A stretch of 64,000 bases of DNA from Acidobacteriota bacterium (GTDB lineage Bacteria; Acidobacteriota; Blastocatellia; Pyrinomonadales; Pyrinomonadaceae). The notes below the pieces were generated by a model. The model made no database searches, was not told where the DNA came from, and was given only the letters and a program-made list of their open reading frames with translations. Each line of letters begins with the position of its first letter. Within the stretch, counting starts at the first letter, position 1. Both the position numbers and the translations under genes were made by a program. Shown one piece after another: positions 25,623 to 34,234 of the stretch. The stretch is taken from NCBI GenBank assembly GCA_016703965.1, contig JADJBB010000021.1:558001-622000 (forward strand). The letters are read 5' to 3'.

Positions 25623-27425
25623 TCAACTTTCGTTCACCTTCAATACGGCCAGGAAAGCTTCCTGCGGTATCTCCACGCGGCCGACTTTTTTCATTCGCTT
25701 TTTGCCTTCTTTTTGTTTTTCTAGTAGTTTGCGTTTGCGTGAGATGTCGCCGCCGTAGCATTTGGCAATGACGTTTTTGCCCATGGCCTTGACGGTTTCG
25801 CGGGCGATGACCTTGTTGCCGATGGCCGCCTGGATAGCGACTTCGAACATCTGACGCGGGATGAGTTCCTTCATCTTGGCGGTCAGCAGACGGCCTTTTG
25901 CGGTGGCTGTGTCCGTGTGAAGAATTATGGAGAGCGCGTCAACGGGCTCGCCTGAAACTAGGACGTCGAGCTTGACGAGTTTACTTTCACGATAACCCGA
26001 GACATGATAATCAAGTGACGCGTAACCCTTCGAAACGCTCTTAAGCCGGTCGTAAAAATCAAGCACGATCTCATTGAGCGGCAGATCGTAAATGAGCATC
26101 ACGCGATCGGTGGTGATGTACTCAAATTTTTTCTGCACGCCGCGTTTCTCATCGAGCAGCGGAAGAATGCCGCCCAGAAAAGCATCGTTGGTGAGGATCG
26201 TGGCCTCGATGTAAGGTTCCTCGATCTTTGTGATGCGGCCGGTATCAGGCATTTTCGAAGGGCTGTCGATCTCCGCCACCTCGCCGTCGGTAGTAGTCAC
26301 GCGATAACGCACGCCGGGTGCGGTTGTGATGAGTTCGAGGTTGAATTCGCGCTCCAGCCGTTCCTGAATGATCTCCATGTGGAGAAGCCCGAGGAACCCG
26401 CAGCGGAAGCCGAAGCCGAGTGCGGTGGAGCTTTCCGGCTCGTAAAAGAACGACGAATCGTTCAGCCGCAGCTTGTCCATCGCGTCCCGAAGGTCTTCGT
26501 ACTGTGCCGAGTCGATCGGATAAAGCCCCGCGAAGACCATGGGCTTCACTTCCTTAAATCCAGGCAGAGCTTCGGTCACCGGACGAGCGGAATCCGTGAT
26601 CGTGTCGCCGATCTGAACGTCCGCGACGGTCTTGATAGAAGCGGTAATAAATCCAACTTCGCCGGGTCCGAGTTCGCCGATGGGCGTTGGACGAGGGCGA
26701 TTAACGCCAATGGTTTCAACCAGATACTCACGGCCGGTGTTGAAGAATCTGATCTTCATTCCCTTCTTGATCGTCCCGTCGATGACGCGAAACAGCACGA
26801 TGACGCCGCGATATGAGTCGTACCAGCTGTCGAAAATAAGAGCCTTCAGCGGCGCATTCCGGTCGCCTTTTGGCGGCGGTATTTTCGCCACGATCGCTTC
26901 GAGCACGTCTTCGACACCGAGGCCGGATTTGGCTGAGGTCAAAACAGCTTCGCTCGCATCGAGGCCGATGATGTTCTCGATCTGTTCCTTTATGCGGTCA
27001 GGTTCAGCAGACGGCAGGTCGATCTTATTTAGTACGGGAACGAGCTCGAGGTCGTTTTCGAGAGCAAGGTAAGTGTTCGCGAGCGTCTGTGCCTCGACGC
27101 CCTGAGATGCATCAACGATAAGCAGAGCGCCTTCGCAGGCCGAGAGGGAACGCGAAACTTCATAGGTGAAATCCACGTGGCCCGGCGTGTCGATCAGATT
27201 CAGAACGTAGTCTTTGCCGTCCTTTGCCTTGTAATCGAGACGAACAGCGTGGGATTTGATCGTAATACCGCGTTCGCGCTCGAGATCCATGTCGTCGAGC
27301 AGCTGTGCCTCCATATCGCGCTCCGCAACTGCACCGGTTATCTGCAATAGCCGGTCGGCGAGCGTCGATTTGCCGTGATCGATGTGGGCGATGATCGAGA
27401 AATTTCTAATCAGGTTGAGATCCAT
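25623..27425 (-). CDS. lepA: Elongation factor 4 (LepA), ribosome back-translocase GTPase
   Basis: A 600-residue translational GTPase that binds stalled ribosomes. The G motifs are AHIDHGKSTL, DTPGHVDF, and NKIDLPSA. The LepA-specific C-terminal domain ends in RKKLLEKQKEGKKRMKKVG-type basic helices (seen as RKRKLLEKQKEGKKRMKKVG). The domain order and length match LepA (about 600). A lepB signal peptidase gene, its common partner, is not adjacent here. The gene is transcribed alone, bounded by a convergent esterase gene. Confidence 0.96.
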   Translation of the reverse strand: MDLNLIRNFSIIAHIDHGKSTLADRLLQITGAVAERDMEAQLLDDMDLERERGITIKSHAVRLDYKAKDGKDYVLNLIDTPGHVDFTYEVSRSLSACEGALLIVDASQGVEAQTLANTYLALENDLELVPVLNKIDLPSAEPDRIKEQIENIIGLDASEAVLTSAKSGLGVEDVLEAIVAKIPPPKGDRNAPLKALIFDSWYDSYRGVIVLFRVIDGTIKKGMKIRFFNTGREYLVETIGVNRPRPTPIGELGPGEVGFITASIKTVADVQIGDTITDSARPVTEALPGFKEVKPMVFAGLYPIDSAQYEDLRDAMDKLRLNDSSFFYEPESSTALGFGFRCGFLGLLHMEIIQERLEREFNLELITTAPGVRYRVTTTDGEVAEIDSPSKMPDTGRITKIEEPYIEATILTNDAFLGGILPLLDEKRGVQKKFEYITTDRVMLIYDLPLNEIVLDFYDRLKSVSKGYASLDYHVSGYRESKLVKLDVLVSGEPVDALSIILHTDTATAKGRLLTAKMKELIPRQMFEVAIQAAIGNKVIARETVKAMGKNVIAKCYGGDISRKRKLLEKQKEGKKRMKKVGRVEIPQEAFLAVLKVNES

Positions 27426-27499
27426 AAAGAACTAGTACCGGGAACCAACCAATAAGATTATCAGAATGCCGGAAGTTTCGCATTTAAGTCGACTGAGAT

Positions 27500-27524
27500 G
27501 AGAAAAGCGGCCCGGAGGGCCGCT
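27500..27524 (-). terminator. Terminator of the cohesin-like gene
   Basis: An 8-bp perfect stem (AGCGGCCC at 27506-27513 with its complement at 27517-27524) with a 3-nt loop ends in four T on the minus strand. It lies 35 bases beyond the stop of the gene at 27559. Confidence 0.75.
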
Positions 27525-27558
27525 ATTAGAAAAAAGAATGAGCTCAACAAGCCTTTAC

Positions 27559-28374
27559 TTATTCAAGTCCGACAAAATCAAGATTCGAAACGCTCGCTGT
27601 GATCGTTTCTATTCGCGGCGAGAATCGGTACCGCTTCGAGGTGACCGTAAGAGTGTAGCTCTGACCGGTCGCTACGTTTGCAAAACTATAGATGCCGAAC
27701 GAACTCGTCGTCGCGACTCTTCTAACGTTGTTCGAATCAATTAGGTTTACCGTCACGTTCCTCAGATTCTGGCCCGCCGGCGTCGTAACCTTCCCGCCGA
27801 TGGTCACGAATGAAACAGCCGGTGGCGTGACCGTTACGGTGCCGACCTGATATACGGCCGGCAAGAGTGCTCCGAGGGCACTGGATATGCTTAACGGCGT
27901 CGGAGTCGTGACAAACGTGATAGCGGTTGCACCGGTCGGAGCGTTTGCGGCGATGTTGAAGGTTACGGTAATAACTTGTCGGTTTGGCGGCGAAACCAGG
28001 AACGGGTTTGTCGAATCGACGAGGATGCCGATCCTGCCAGTAGCCGCTTGATTCAAGTTGACCGAAAGGTTGGATCCCGCCGGAACTCCCGAGCCGAGTG
28101 CAACTACCGGATTGCTGAGGATCGCCGGATCGAAATTAAGCGAAAAGCTGGATGCAACCTCATCGCCCTGAGAATCCAATTCGATCGAAACCGTAACCGG
28201 AGTTCCTGCCTGGCCTGACGTTGATACAACCGTCAAGGTGCGTCCGCCGAGCGGACTGTCGTCACTCGCCTTTGTTGCCTCAGGCCGCATCACAACCGTC
28301 GCCGATATCGCGAAAGCGGCTATAGCAAGCAATGCAAGCCGGTTAACAGTAAAGAATTTTCCAAAAAAGTTCAT
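27559..28374 (-). CDS. Secreted cohesin-like plus carboxypeptidase-regulatory-like domain protein
   Basis: A 271-residue protein from the ATG at 28374. A signal segment (LALLAIAAFAISATVV) is followed by a beta domain of about 130 residues that resembles cohesin-type modules (VSIELDSQGDEVASSFSLNF, then ITVTFNIAANAPTGATAITF). A C-terminal carboxypeptidase-regulatory-like domain follows (TIGGKVTTPAGQNLRNVTVN with YSFANVATGQSYTLTV). A longer frame from 28440 adds a non-signal stretch and is unlikely. No dockerin partner is visible. A cell-surface adhesion or scaffold role is an inference. Confidence 0.78.
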   Translation of the reverse strand: MNFFGKFFTVNRLALLAIAAFAISATVVMRPEATKASDDSPLGGRTLTVVSTSGQAGTPVTVSIELDSQGDEVASSFSLNFDPAILSNPVVALGSGVPAGSNLSVNLNQAATGRIGILVDSTNPFLVSPPNRQVITVTFNIAANAPTGATAITFVTTPTPLSISSALGALLPAVYQVGTVTVTPPAVSFVTIGGKVTTPAGQNLRNVTVNLIDSNNVRRVATTSSFGIYSFANVATGQSYTLTVTSKRYRFSPRIETITASVSNLDFVGLE

Positions 28375-28586
28375 GATTGTCTTCGATCCTTCCACATGGG
28401 GAAGCCGCAATGTCAGTCCTAATAACCTACTCGCAGCCAAATAATTTTTTGCGATGGATTTTTCTAAGTTGATAAACCAGAGGCAAAAATACAGAAGCCG
28501 GGTAAATCAGATGGGGCGAACCTCCTGTAATTATGTTAGCCAGGCCTCCGTTTGTCAATATTTTCACGGGTCCGGGTTCCGCCGCG

Positions 28587-31037
28587 TTAATTTTCCTTGA
28601 CGATCAACCGCTCGCTCTGGCCGTCTACGCTCGGCTCGGCACTGCCGACGATAAATGGACTTTCACCTTGGCCGGATTTCGGAGTCTCCAGAGCAGCATT
28701 CAGAACTTCGCTGATCCACGCGGCCGGAATGATCTCCAGCTCCTTCCGCACATCTTCCGGAATTTCCTCAGTATCAGCCTCATTTCGCGATGGCAGAATG
28801 ATACGCCGTATGCCTGCTCGGTGCGCGGCGAGCACCTTTTCTTTTATGCCGCCAACCGGAAAAACAAGGCCGGAAAGCGTTATCTCACCGGTCATCGATG
28901 TATCGGAGCGGACCTTGCGGCCCGTGTAGAGCGAAGCCATAGCGGTCGCCATCGTCACACCGGCACTCGGCCCGTCCTTTGGGATCGAGCCGGCAGGAAC
29001 GTGTATGTGAATGCCGTTCTGCTTGATCAGATCGGGATCGATGCCGAATTCTGCAGCGTGTGACCACAGGTAGCTGCGGGCGGCCTGCGCCGATTCCTTC
29101 ATCACATCGCCAAGCTGGCCGGTAAGCGTCAAACCGCTGCCGCCGGGCAACAACGTAGCCTCGATAAACAGAACCTCGCCTCCCATTTCCGTCCATGCCA
29201 TTCCGGTCGCAACTCCCGGCGGAAGTTCTTTTCTGGCTTCCTCAGGATAAACACGCGGCGGCCCGAGATAGCCTTTGATCTCCTCGGCGGTGATCGTGAC
29301 CTGTTCTGTCAGGCCTTGGGCAACTTTGAGGGCGACCTTTCGGGCAAGATTGCCGACCGTTCGCTCAAGCTGCCGAACGCCGGCCTCGCGAGTGTAACGC
29401 GATGTCAGAAGGTTCAGAGCATCGTCCGTGATGACCAATTGCTCGTCGGTCAGGCCGTTTTCCTTGATCTGACGGGGGACGAGGTATTGTTTGGCGATGT
29501 TCAGCTTCTCGCGGTCGCTGTAACCGGCGAGCTGGATGATCTCCATTCGGTCGCGAAGCGGCATCGGGATCGGCTGCAGCTGATTTGCGGTCGCGATAAA
29601 AAAGACCTTTGAGAGGTCGAACGGCAGGTCGAGATAATTATCGCGAAACGTGTTGTTCTGCGCCGGATCGAGTATCTCAAGCAGAGCAGACGCCGGATCG
29701 CCGCGGAAATCGTTGCCCAGCTTGTCGATCTCGTCGAGCATCATCACCGGATTGTTCACGCCGACCCGCCGCAGCGATTGCAGGATTCGGCCCGGCATCG
29801 CACCGATATAGGTGCGGCGATGGCCTCTCAATTCTGCCTCGTCGCGCATTCCGCCGAGGCTTAATCTATCGAATTCACGCCCCAAAGCCCGTGCGATCGA
29901 GCGGCCGAGAGATGTTTTACCAACTCCCGGAGGTCCGACAAATAGAATGATCGGGCTTTTCGAATCGGGCCGCAGTTTGACGACCGCGAGCGATTCCAGA
30001 ATGCGTTCCTTGATGTCCTCGAGGCCGTAGTGGTCTTCGTCGAGGATCTTGCGGGCTTCATTCAGGTCGAGTTTTTCCTCGCTCGCCTTTCGCCACGGCA
30101 GTTCGAGAATGTAATCGAGATATGTGCGAATGACGTGATAGTCAGGTGCCGACTGAGGAAGCTGCTCCATGCGTTTCAACTCGCGTGTCGCTTCTTTGCG
30201 TACCTCGTCGGGAAGATCGGCTTTTTCTAAACGTTCGCGAACTTGCGACGCCTCGGCGGCCTCGCCGGAATCTTCGTCGCCGAGCTCCTTCTGGATCGCC
30301 TTCATCTGCTGGCGCAGGACGTAATCACGCTGCGATTTGTCCATTTCGTGCTGCGCCTCGGTCGCGATCTTCGAGCGGATCTGCATGATCTCGACCTCGC
30401 GGGCGAGAGCGGCGTGGGTCAGCGTCAGCAGGCCGTCAACGGTGCTCGACTCAAGCATTTTCTGCTCGGTCTCAGTACCAAGATCGAGAACTGAGGCTAG
30501 AAAATAGGCAAGCTGAACCGGATCTTCCTGCGTCATGATCGCCATTCGGACCTCGGGCGGAACCTGCGGCAGCAGAGCCAGGGCCTCCTGGATCATGCCG
30601 TGAATATTGCGTTTCAGAGCCTCGATCTCCTCCGCATCCACGCGGCGAAGCTCAGGAAGAACCTGTATTTTTGCCTTTAGGAAAGGCTGTTCGCCCGTCC
30701 ATTCCAACACCTCGAAACGACTGATCCCCTGAACGATAAGCTGCATGATGCCTTCGTTTCGCATCATTCGCTTGATGTTCACAAGCGTTCCGACTTTGTA
30801 CAGATCGTCGTATCCGGCATCGTCACCCGTCACGTTCTCGGTCTTGGTCGTAATGCAGGCAATAAGCTTTTCTTCGGTCGCAAGCGCTGATTCAACCGCC
30901 CGTGTCGATCGTTCACGACCGACCGCTAGAGGAACGATCGTCTCCGGAAACAGCGTCGTATTTTGCAGCGGAAGTACGGCTATCTGCATCTGAGATGCTG
31001 CTTCCGGTTTCTGCTCCTGAATAATTTCGTCAGCCAT
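28587..31037 (-). CDS. lon: ATP-dependent protease Lon
   Basis: An 816-residue AAA+ protease that degrades misfolded and regulatory proteins. The N-terminal LON substrate domain (IAVLPLQNTTLFPETIVPL) is followed by a coiled coil, the AAA+ module (Walker A GPPGVGKTS, Walker B MMLDEIDKLG) and the C-terminal Ser-Lys protease domain (catalytic Ser in KDGPSAGVTMATAM, Lys in GGIKEKVLAAHRAG). It has the full length for bacterial LonA. It follows a small heat-shock protein gene by 6 bases, so folding and degradation functions share a transcript. No heat-shock operator such as CIRCE is seen upstream. Confidence 0.97.
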   Translation of the reverse strand: MADEIIQEQKPEAASQMQIAVLPLQNTTLFPETIVPLAVGRERSTRAVESALATEEKLIACITTKTENVTGDDAGYDDLYKVGTLVNIKRMMRNEGIMQLIVQGISRFEVLEWTGEQPFLKAKIQVLPELRRVDAEEIEALKRNIHGMIQEALALLPQVPPEVRMAIMTQEDPVQLAYFLASVLDLGTETEQKMLESSTVDGLLTLTHAALAREVEIMQIRSKIATEAQHEMDKSQRDYVLRQQMKAIQKELGDEDSGEAAEASQVRERLEKADLPDEVRKEATRELKRMEQLPQSAPDYHVIRTYLDYILELPWRKASEEKLDLNEARKILDEDHYGLEDIKERILESLAVVKLRPDSKSPIILFVGPPGVGKTSLGRSIARALGREFDRLSLGGMRDEAELRGHRRTYIGAMPGRILQSLRRVGVNNPVMMLDEIDKLGNDFRGDPASALLEILDPAQNNTFRDNYLDLPFDLSKVFFIATANQLQPIPMPLRDRMEIIQLAGYSDREKLNIAKQYLVPRQIKENGLTDEQLVITDDALNLLTSRYTREAGVRQLERTVGNLARKVALKVAQGLTEQVTITAEEIKGYLGPPRVYPEEARKELPPGVATGMAWTEMGGEVLFIEATLLPGGSGLTLTGQLGDVMKESAQAARSYLWSHAAEFGIDPDLIKQNGIHIHVPAGSIPKDGPSAGVTMATAMASLYTGRKVRSDTSMTGEITLSGLVFPVGGIKEKVLAAHRAGIRRIILPSRNEADTEEIPEDVRKELEIIPAAWISEVLNAALETPKSGQGESPFIVGSAEPSVDGQSERLIVKEN

Positions 31038-31043
31038 ATTTTC

Positions 31044-31403
31044 CTATTGAGCCTTGCGCAGGCTGATTATCAACAGACCATTCTCAAACTCGTGCATCAC
31101 AGACGCTCCGTCGATCGTCGCCGGAAACCGCAGTGTCTTTTCAAAACTGCTATAGGCGATCTCCATTTGTTGGTAAGAAACGCCGGTCGCGCACGACTTG
31201 TCCTTTCGACAGCCTGCGACGTATAGAACGTTGCCTTGAATATCGATCTGGATATCTTCCGCCGAAACCCCGGCAAGCTCGACCTTCACAACCCAGCCGT
31301 CCAGCGTCTGGTAAACATCAGCCGCCGGATACCAAAGCTGTCCGGAACGGACATCCTTTGACGTTCCGGTGAATTGAAATAAACGGTTGGTTGATTTGGC
31401 CAT
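31044..31403 (-). CDS. Small heat-shock protein, Hsp20/alpha-crystallin family
   Basis: A 119-residue ATP-independent holdase. The alpha-crystallin domain starts at YPAADVYQTLDGWVVKVELA and ends with the hallmark FENGLLIISLRKAQ, with a central loop IDIQGNVLYVAG. The N-terminal arm is very short, as is the C-terminal tail, which lacks an I-x-I anchoring motif, so the oligomer may be small. Two cysteines (CRKDKSCATG) occur in the loop. It is co-transcribed with lon. Confidence 0.9.
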   Translation of the reverse strand: MAKSTNRLFQFTGTSKDVRSGQLWYPAADVYQTLDGWVVKVELAGVSAEDIQIDIQGNVLYVAGCRKDKSCATGVSYQQMEIAYSSFEKTLRFPATIDGASVMHEFENGLLIISLRKAQ

Positions 31404-31433
31404 GGGACAGTTGTCGGTAGTCGGTCGTTAGTG

Positions 31434-31901
31434 TTAGTTCTTACTCCAGAAAGCACTGCCGCTCGAGATCTCTTCCAGCGTTTCTGCGATCTCGCGTTCG
31501 TCTTCGGTTTCGAGGGCGACGTCGGCCATTGCAATAATTCCGGCGAGATCTCCACTTTCATTAATAACAGGAACGCGGCGGACCTGTTTGTCGCCCATCA
31601 GACGGATGGCTTCGAAAACGTACTCGTCGGGTGTAACTGTAAACAGCTTGGTTGTCATCCCTTCAGAGACCGGTGTCGCTGTATCTTTCCCTTCGGCTAC
31701 CACACGGACGACGATGTCGCGGTCGGTGACGATACCGATCAGCTTGCCCGCATCGACGATCGGAACAGCTCCCATATCGCCCTCACGCATCAACGCGGCA
31801 ACATCTCTAACGCTCATCTCAGGCGAGGCCGTTCGTACGTTTTTTGTCATTATCTCGCGGCACCGCCTGCGTGAAATTCCCGTCTTGTCAGCTTCGCTCA
31901 T
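31434..31901 (-). CDS. CBS-pair domain protein
   Basis: A 155-residue protein with two CBS motifs (REIMTKNVRTASPEMSVRDV..GDMGAVPIVD..LIGIVTDRDIV and then MTTKLFTVTPDEYVFEAIRLM..VRRVPVINESGDLAGIIAMADV). Such stand-alone pairs bind adenine nucleotides and act as small regulators. The ATG at 31901, with AGAGGT upstream, is preferred. A longer frame to 32039 translates the palindromic repeat at 31984-32048. It lies upstream of hsp20 and lon on the same strand and may be in one operon. Confidence 0.87.
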   Translation of the reverse strand: MSEADKTGISRRRCREIMTKNVRTASPEMSVRDVAALMREGDMGAVPIVDAGKLIGIVTDRDIVVRVVAEGKDTATPVSEGMTTKLFTVTPDEYVFEAIRLMGDKQVRRVPVINESGDLAGIIAMADVALETEDEREIAETLEEISSGSAFWSKN

Positions 31902-31983
31902 ATTTGTACCTCTTTCTAATATTTTGTTACCGGCGTAGGAATAAAGCAAGCCCCACAAAAATGAGCCGCGTTTCCTGTGCGGA

Positions 31984-32048
31984 AGCCCGCGCGTGAGTAA
32001 TGGCGAAACATCCACGTTGAATGATCCGCCCTTGCTCATGCGCGGGCT
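31984..32048. repeat. Palindromic intergenic element, family B
   Basis: Inverted arms of 22 nt (31984-32005 and 32027-32048) pair at 19 or more positions, beginning AGCCCGCGCGTGAG on the left. The sequence falls in the gap between the YbaY-domain gene and the CBS gene. I recall similar GCCCGCGCGT-AGTAA-type palindromes in other Acidobacteria and Verrucomicrobia, but only one copy is visible in this window. Confidence 0.7.
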
Positions 32049-32076
32049 TATATACCGCTTGTCGATCAGACCAAGA

Positions 32077-33678
32077 TTAGAATCTCAAAGCCACTTCCTG
32101 TCCATCAAGCATCAGATTGACGCCCGATATCGAATTCAACCGGCGGTCGGTGTACGAGACCTCGATCTCTCCGCTCGCGTCTGCATCGCCCGAATTGGTC
32201 ACCGTGATGCGAAGTCGACTTTGGTCGAAAAAGGTCAGCTTTCCGGTAAATACGGTTGAACCCACGGTCACTGTCGCCGTACCGTCAGTGGCGACGGTAA
32301 CAGCGCCTCGGAGAATGAACTGGGACGGTCCCGTACCGATCTTCAGCGAACCCGCGCCAAATTTCGACAGCGAAATACTCTTACCCGTGATGACGGCAGC
32401 CTCGTCGGCTCCTGCGGCCAGGATCAGCTCGATCGTGTCGATATTCTGATTGCTGCGAAGGTTGACCGGCGTGCCATTCGCAGTGCGGAACCGAACCACA
32501 CCGTTCGAACGGATCTCGGCCCGCAGCTCGTAATTCTTTTGGCGATCCAGGTCACGCTGTTCATATCGGAGTTCGAACTGGAACGGAACCTGTTTATTTG
32601 CGGTCGCAAACGTGGTTTCCGCAACTGCCGCGCCGGTCGGGTTTGCGGTATCAACAAGCCAAACCTTAACGTCCGAATTTGTAGGAAGCGTGATCCTTTG
32701 CAGATAGGTGACAGTGCCGCGGATCGTATTATTGCGAACGCCGCCTCCTTGTCCGCCTCCGCCGACCGGGACGAGGACGATCTCGACATTTTTCGGATTG
32801 CCTTGCGTGATCACCGGATAACTCGTATCTGTAATGTAGATCAGACGGCCGGCGTCGCGGATCTCGGCCTGAACGGCATAGCGGTTTCGCTCGACGATCC
32901 TTGTGCGGTCGTAGGCCATGTCGAACGAGAACGGCACCTGTTTGCCTGCGGTATCAACGCGTTGTTCGACGATCGTTATTGCCGAAGCATCTGCTCGCGA
33001 AACGTCAACGAGCTTGACGGTGAGTACCGCTGTCGCCGGAAGAGCGATCCGCTGGCGATATGTGACCGTCCCTGAAACAACATTATCCTGCGTCGAAACA
33101 CCGCCATTGTCCGTATCGCAGGTCTGGACGGTGCTGACGTCGTTTGCCCTAACGAGCGTCCGGGCTCCGGCTGTGATCGAGTATGTCACGATGCTTTTCT
33201 GCGACGGGCAGCATAGCGCGTCACTCGAACGGTAGCGCGCAAATTCCGCTGTAATGCTGTCGACGCCCGTAAGGCTCGCCTGCGAAAGTGAACCGTCCGA
33301 CCGCGATTCCATCGTGGTCGGCGAAAGTGAACCTGCGTAGCGTCCGTTAACAAAAACAAATGTGTTGTACAGCGAAGGCCGGCACATGCCGTCAGTTCCC
33401 GACATGGCGTTAACAACCGCTACCTGTCCGAACGTCTGAGCTGCGCCGAAAAGCGACCAACCGGCCCGCGTCACAGCGCGATCAGCAATGCTGTCCGGCT
33501 GACGGATCTGGCTCTGACACTGCGCACTGATCGCAACAAGCGTACGCGGAGCATTCGGCACGGTTCCGTTGCCGTTGTTCCAGTTATTCAATGGACGGTC
33601 GAGCCAGGACGTTTGTCCAAATGCTGCACCTGCAGTAGTTAATAGTAAAAATAAAAATATTGAAATACGTTTTTTCAT
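32077..33678 (-). CDS. Secreted protein with an LppP/LprE-like and two YbaY-like domains
   Basis: A 533-residue protein whose ATG at 33678 follows a strong Shine-Dalgarno (GGAGGATCT). After a signal peptide (FLFLLLTTAGAAFG) residues about 65-180 resemble the LppP/LprE lipoprotein domain with four conserved cysteines (C54, C99, C156, C157). Two tandem YbaY/YscW-like barrels follow: 200-305 (VSGTVTYRQRIALP) and 318-423 (IRGTVTYLQRITLP). The C-terminal 100 residues form a beta-rich module. YbaY-type domains chaperone or anchor outer-membrane and secretion lipoproteins. No lipobox is seen, so this protein is probably soluble or associated. It is separated from the CBS gene by the family B palindrome. 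Confidence 0.72.
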   Translation of the reverse strand: MKKRISIFLFLLLTTAGAAFGQTSWLDRPLNNWNNGNGTVPNAPRTLVAISAQCQSQIRQPDSIADRAVTRAGWSLFGAAQTFGQVAVVNAMSGTDGMCRPSLYNTFVFVNGRYAGSLSPTTMESRSDGSLSQASLTGVDSITAEFARYRSSDALCCPSQKSIVTYSITAGARTLVRANDVSTVQTCDTDNGGVSTQDNVVSGTVTYRQRIALPATAVLTVKLVDVSRADASAITIVEQRVDTAGKQVPFSFDMAYDRTRIVERNRYAVQAEIRDAGRLIYITDTSYPVITQGNPKNVEIVLVPVGGGGQGGGVRNNTIRGTVTYLQRITLPTNSDVKVWLVDTANPTGAAVAETTFATANKQVPFQFELRYEQRDLDRQKNYELRAEIRSNGVVRFRTANGTPVNLRSNQNIDTIELILAAGADEAAVITGKSISLSKFGAGSLKIGTGPSQFILRGAVTVATDGTATVTVGSTVFTGKLTFFDQSRLRITVTNSGDADASGEIEVSYTDRRLNSISGVNLMLDGQEVALRF

Positions 33679-33778
33679 AGATCCTCCGGAGAGCGAAAGC
33701 AAAATAGTGCAATTTGGGAGAGTTAAGTGTGGGATGAAATGCGGCCGTGCGGCGTTGGTAAAAATCGCCTCTATCGTT

Positions 33779-34198
33779 TTAGCTAGCCAAGACTCGATAT
33801 TGTGTTTTGGTGCCGATTTGGTTTTTTAGAACTAACTGCTCGAGCTGCGGAAGCGAGAGATAGATCGATTCACGCGACTCGTCACCCGCCCACAACGCTT
33901 CGACCGACAATTCTTCGATTACACTCTCGCCAATTCGCGTTAGAAGAGAGGCGAGGTCCTTCAGAACCTCTGGTCGAAAGTCCCAAAACGGATGGTTCCA
34001 ATCCGCATCATCGGAAAGCATGCTGCACGCGCAGCCCTCACCGAGCTCGCAGATGCTGAAAACCAAGTCACCAGAATTAAAAAACCCAGTAGTGCCATGG
34101 AGATTGAGGGCTAGCGTTGAAGTAGTGCCCTTCTCGGTAAATTCTGATACATCTGATACCAATCTGGGTGGGATCTTAACTAGTATGACAAGACACAT
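33779..34198 (-). CDS. Protein of unknown function
   Basis: A 139-residue soluble protein from the ATG at 34198 (MCLVILVKIPPRLVSDVSEF). It has a hydrophobic opening strand, a cysteine cluster (SICELGEGCACSML) and an acidic C-terminal half with helical periodicity. No signal peptide. I do not recognise the family. The GTG at 34216 adds six residues. It sits between nadA and the YbaY-domain gene on the same strand. Confidence 0.6.
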   Translation of the reverse strand: MCLVILVKIPPRLVSDVSEFTEKGTTSTLALNLHGTTGFFNSGDLVFSICELGEGCACSMLSDDADWNHPFWDFRPEVLKDLASLLTRIGESVIEELSVEALWAGDESRESIYLSLPQLEQLVLKNQIGTKTQYRVLAS

Positions 34199-34234
34199 GA
34201 ATGTTGAGTTAACCACGGGCGAAAAACCCAGTCG

